Assembly (NCBI GenBank): GCA_038049695.1
Contig: CP142458.1
Location: forward strand, 45,537,001 to 45,601,000
Length of the DNA stretch: 64,000 nucleotides
Direction: 5' to 3'
From: Cinnamomum chago
Lineage: Eukaryota > Streptophyta > Magnoliopsida > Laurales > Lauraceae
Positions 61,701-64,000 of the stretch are shown here, in pieces; the first letter of the stretch is position 1; every line of letters begins with the position of its first letter. The notes under the pieces are model-generated. The model did not search any database, was not told the DNA's origin, and saw only the letters and a program-made list of their open reading frames with translations. The translations under genes were made by a program, and so were the position numbers.

Positions 61701-62976
61701 CACGTATATGTTTTAAATGAATGCCGGTTGGGTGAATACCCATGCTTTTACATACGTTTCAAACGATCAATGGTTTTGCTAGATTTATATGATTGCACAT
61801 GTTTTAAATGAATACCCGAATTGTTAAATACCCGTGCCTTGTTTTAAATGACACTTGTATTCCAGATCCCTATGTTTATACCTGTTTTAAATGATTACTC
61901 GAATTGTGAAATATCCATGCTTTGAAATATGTTTTAAATGACACTTGTTTTGCCAGATTCCTATGTTTATACATGTTTTAAACGATGCCCGATTTGTGGA
62001 ATACCCATGCTTTGAATTATGGATAAATGAACATTAGTTTTGTCAGATTTCTTTGGTTACACCTGTTTTAAATGAACACCCGGTTTGTTAAATATCAGTA
62101 TTTTCACATATGTTTCAAATGGACATTGGTTTTGCCAGACTGCTATGAATACCTGGTTTGTTGTATACTTATGTTTTTACCTAAGTCTCAAATGAACGTT
62201 TGTTTTGTCAAACCACTATATTTATACAAGTTTTAGACGAATACCCGATTGTCAAATATCTATGATTATAGATGATGGAAATGAACACATGTTTTATTAG
62301 ATCTTCATGTTTTACCCATGCTGGAAATGAATACATGTTTTGCCCGAATTCACGATTTTCACTCGTTTAATTATATGCAGCATTTGATCGAATAGCATGA
62401 TTTATCATATGTTTATTCTTCAGTATATTTGTTATCTTTTCATCCACCTGCCAGACCGTCGCGTCTGACCCACTACTTTTGGTACTCAGGTTCAGATTTC
62501 TTCGTCCCGAGATGAGTGCTTTTGTTGGCTGTGGAGCCATGTTTTGCAGGTTGTTTTGTCGGCTATGTCATGTAGACATTGAGCTTGACATCGGAGCTAC
62601 GTCATATTTGGGGTAGTGTTTATAGCTTATTGTTGTATGGCTTTTATTAGCCTTGTTCTTGGGATTCTTAATTAATGTACATTGATAATTGTAACTTGAA
62701 CATATTTGGGAATGTAATATCCTGTTATTATCAGCTCTGTAATTTATTGTGATGGTTTACTCCAGTCTGATATGATTCTCGATATGATAACTATAAGCTA
62801 AAGGTTGAGTGCGACGCGGAATCCGATGGCCACGGACTTCGGGTCGCAACACCACAAAAGCTTCCGCAAAATATTCAGAATGTGTTGTCTTCACACACGC
62901 GGATCCTGGGAGAAGTAAAATATATTTATGCTAAATCCCATTCCCGCCCCCGAGGTTCCGATTCGGGGGCGTGACA
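58761..62976 (+). mobile_element. C3: solo long LTR nested in D3
   Basis: 4216 bases between perfect ATTAA duplications (58756-58760, 62977-62981). It runs TGTGAGAACCCGACCCC...GGGGGCGTGACA, the inverse orientation of C1 and C2. Conserved block CCTGCCAGACCGTCGCG at about 62448. The terminal hairpin at about 62946-62972 pairs CGCCCCCGA with TCGGGGGCG. ORFs inside it (for example 59388-59678) have no conserved counterpart in C1 or C2 and are not taken as genes. Confidence 0.92.
60496..60799 (+). repeat. C3 inverted-repeat cluster (GCGGCTAACCGCC type)
   Basis: About ten GGCGGCTAACCGCC-like units or halves, mixed with CGGTCAGC and CAGCTAACCG, over 300 bases. Arms GGCGGCTA/TAACCGCC pair imperfectly; many units are followed by AGCTAACC or AGCTAGCC. 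It is longer than the clusters of C1 and C2. Confidence 0.8.
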
Positions 62977-63563
62977 ATTAACCCATCTGAGTGTAAATCA
63001 AGTGTAAATCATCTCCATGTAACTCCATTAAACTACCACATCAAACTCATTCAATCATCTATTAAAAACTATAAATCACAATGAATCATATGACAAGAAA
63101 AAGGAAGAAATAGATCTTTAGAATTCAAATGGTTCCAAATCAGTTTCCAATCCTTAAGCTGAAGCAGAAAACATGAAATTTCACACACTTAAGCACACAA
63201 CCTGAAATGAAATCAACCTCACCTATAATGAAATCAGTACTAACATCCATCCAACTTCACAACCAATACCCACTTCAGAATTTCAAAGTTTCAAGCCAAA
63301 AGATTTCAAGGAGAGTTAAATTTTTCCATCATGCATACACAAATCTAATTATTCACTTGCCTCTAGTCCAATGGAAAGGGTCTCAAACACAGTCCAAGAA
63401 CTCCCACACAACTCAGCTGCAGTCCTACACCAACCCATAGAAGAACCCATTCAAAAACTCAATATTTTGAAAAGAGAAGGAGCTCTCAAAGACCCTCCTT
63501 GCATGCAAGAAGAAGAGCTTCCAAAGGGTATGAAAAAACCATATCTAAAAGGAGAAACAAAAC

Positions 63564-64000
63564 TGTTGCGACCCCGGAACGGAACCCCGGGCCCGCGACG
63601 GTTGTTGTTTTTGTTGTGTACATTGGAGATATACTTTCCCACAGGTTCCCGCGGTGAGGATTCCCAAAGACACGCGAAATCTGGCTCACACGATCAAGTT
63701 TGCTGAAGCGTGTAGCAAAACACATCGAGATAAGCACCAATAAATACTTAGGTGCTATGACAAAATAATAACATGACATAGTATCAAAGGAAGAAGTTAA
63801 AATGGCATTCCCATCATAGTTCAAGTTATAAGACTAGCACGAAAGTAAGTTAAGTTTTTGTTACAACCCATAAGAGGCCAACAAAGGCCAATTCACTTCT
63901 CAATTAATCAAAGGAAACCCCAAAACCAAATGATGATGAGACTCAAGAACCCGTCCTCTCTCACAGGGGTTGGCTCACAAGCCTCCTCCTGACGCTCCTC
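63564..64000 (-). mobile_element. D4: long LTR (minus), cut by window end
   Basis: Starts TGTTGCGACCCCGG at 63564. It matches the 3' end of D2 in inverse orientation (terminal hairpin, GGTTCCCGCGG, then the short frame at about 63965-64000). Left flank AAAAC; the right end is outside the window. It is nested in D3, a member of its own family. Confidence 0.85.

Larger units (their letters stand above)
57142..63563 (-). mobile_element. D3: long LTR (minus), split by C3 and cut by D4
   Basis: Starts TGTCATGCCTCGAGACC at 57142 (LTR 3' end on the minus strand) after AGACT (57137-57141). It contains a GACGGTCTGACAAG-like block at 57654-57667 and a frame ending REWQPNDVM. It continues to 58760, is interrupted by C3, resumes at 62982 and is interrupted again by D4 at 63564. 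Its far end lies outside the window. Confidence 0.78.

Overview
This window looks like intergenic DNA from a large-genome flowering plant. I found no host gene, rRNA, tRNA or CRISPR array. Nearly all of it is LTR retrotransposon DNA in nested layers. The plant assignment rests on the families present: Sirevirus-type Ty1/copia LTRs, a Tat-type Ty3/gypsy element with an antisense ORF, and iMet-type primer sites. The species cannot be told from the sequence.

Layout. 1-5873: a young, minus-strand, Sirevirus-derived non-autonomous element (S1), its 3' LTR cut by the window edge. 5874-10124: an LTR-like remnant, then two copia LTRs (F1, F2) head to tail on the minus strand. 10125-13303: unclassified DNA holding a solo copia LTR (F3). 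13304-26068: a decayed Tat element with gag, protease, RT, part of RNase H and an antisense spliced ORF. Its 5' LTR is split by a 3.3 kb solo LTR (C1), and its pol is split by a solo copia LTR (F4). 26069-34348: a long LTR (D1) split by a block made of another long LTR (D2) and the 3' half of a copia element with its LTR (F5). 34349-36740: degenerate LTR-like DNA and a small 382-bp inverted-repeat unit. 36741-56360: a degenerate ~205-bp tandem repeat region carrying GGCGCC hairpins. It is split by a second Sirevirus-derived element (S2, 37855-51372), which itself holds two solo LTRs (S3, C2), and by a further solo LTR (S4). 56361-64000: a gypsy RNase H/integrase fragment split by a long LTR (D3), which is in turn split by C3 and then by D4 at the window edge.

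How it fits together. Target-site duplications (TSDs) and uninterrupted paralogous sites inside the window establish the nesting order. Most LTRs are solo, so LTR-LTR recombination has removed the internal regions. S1 and S2 share one non-coding internal design: an iMet primer site, many copies of an ATAGTTATAT-like motif, and several polypurine tracts. Only S2 keeps a broken gag, so both would need proteins supplied in trans.

Most unusual signal. Unrelated LTR families each carry a compact cluster of short, mostly perfect palindromes at a fixed place in the LTR. The palindrome differs from copy to copy: GGTCGACC, CGCTCGAGCG, CCGATCGATCGG, CGGTTAACCG or GCGGCTAACCGCC. Such clusters are known from Sirevirus LTRs. 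The long C/D LTRs and the GGCGCC repeat region show the same design with different sequences, and several nested insertions lie in or beside these clusters.
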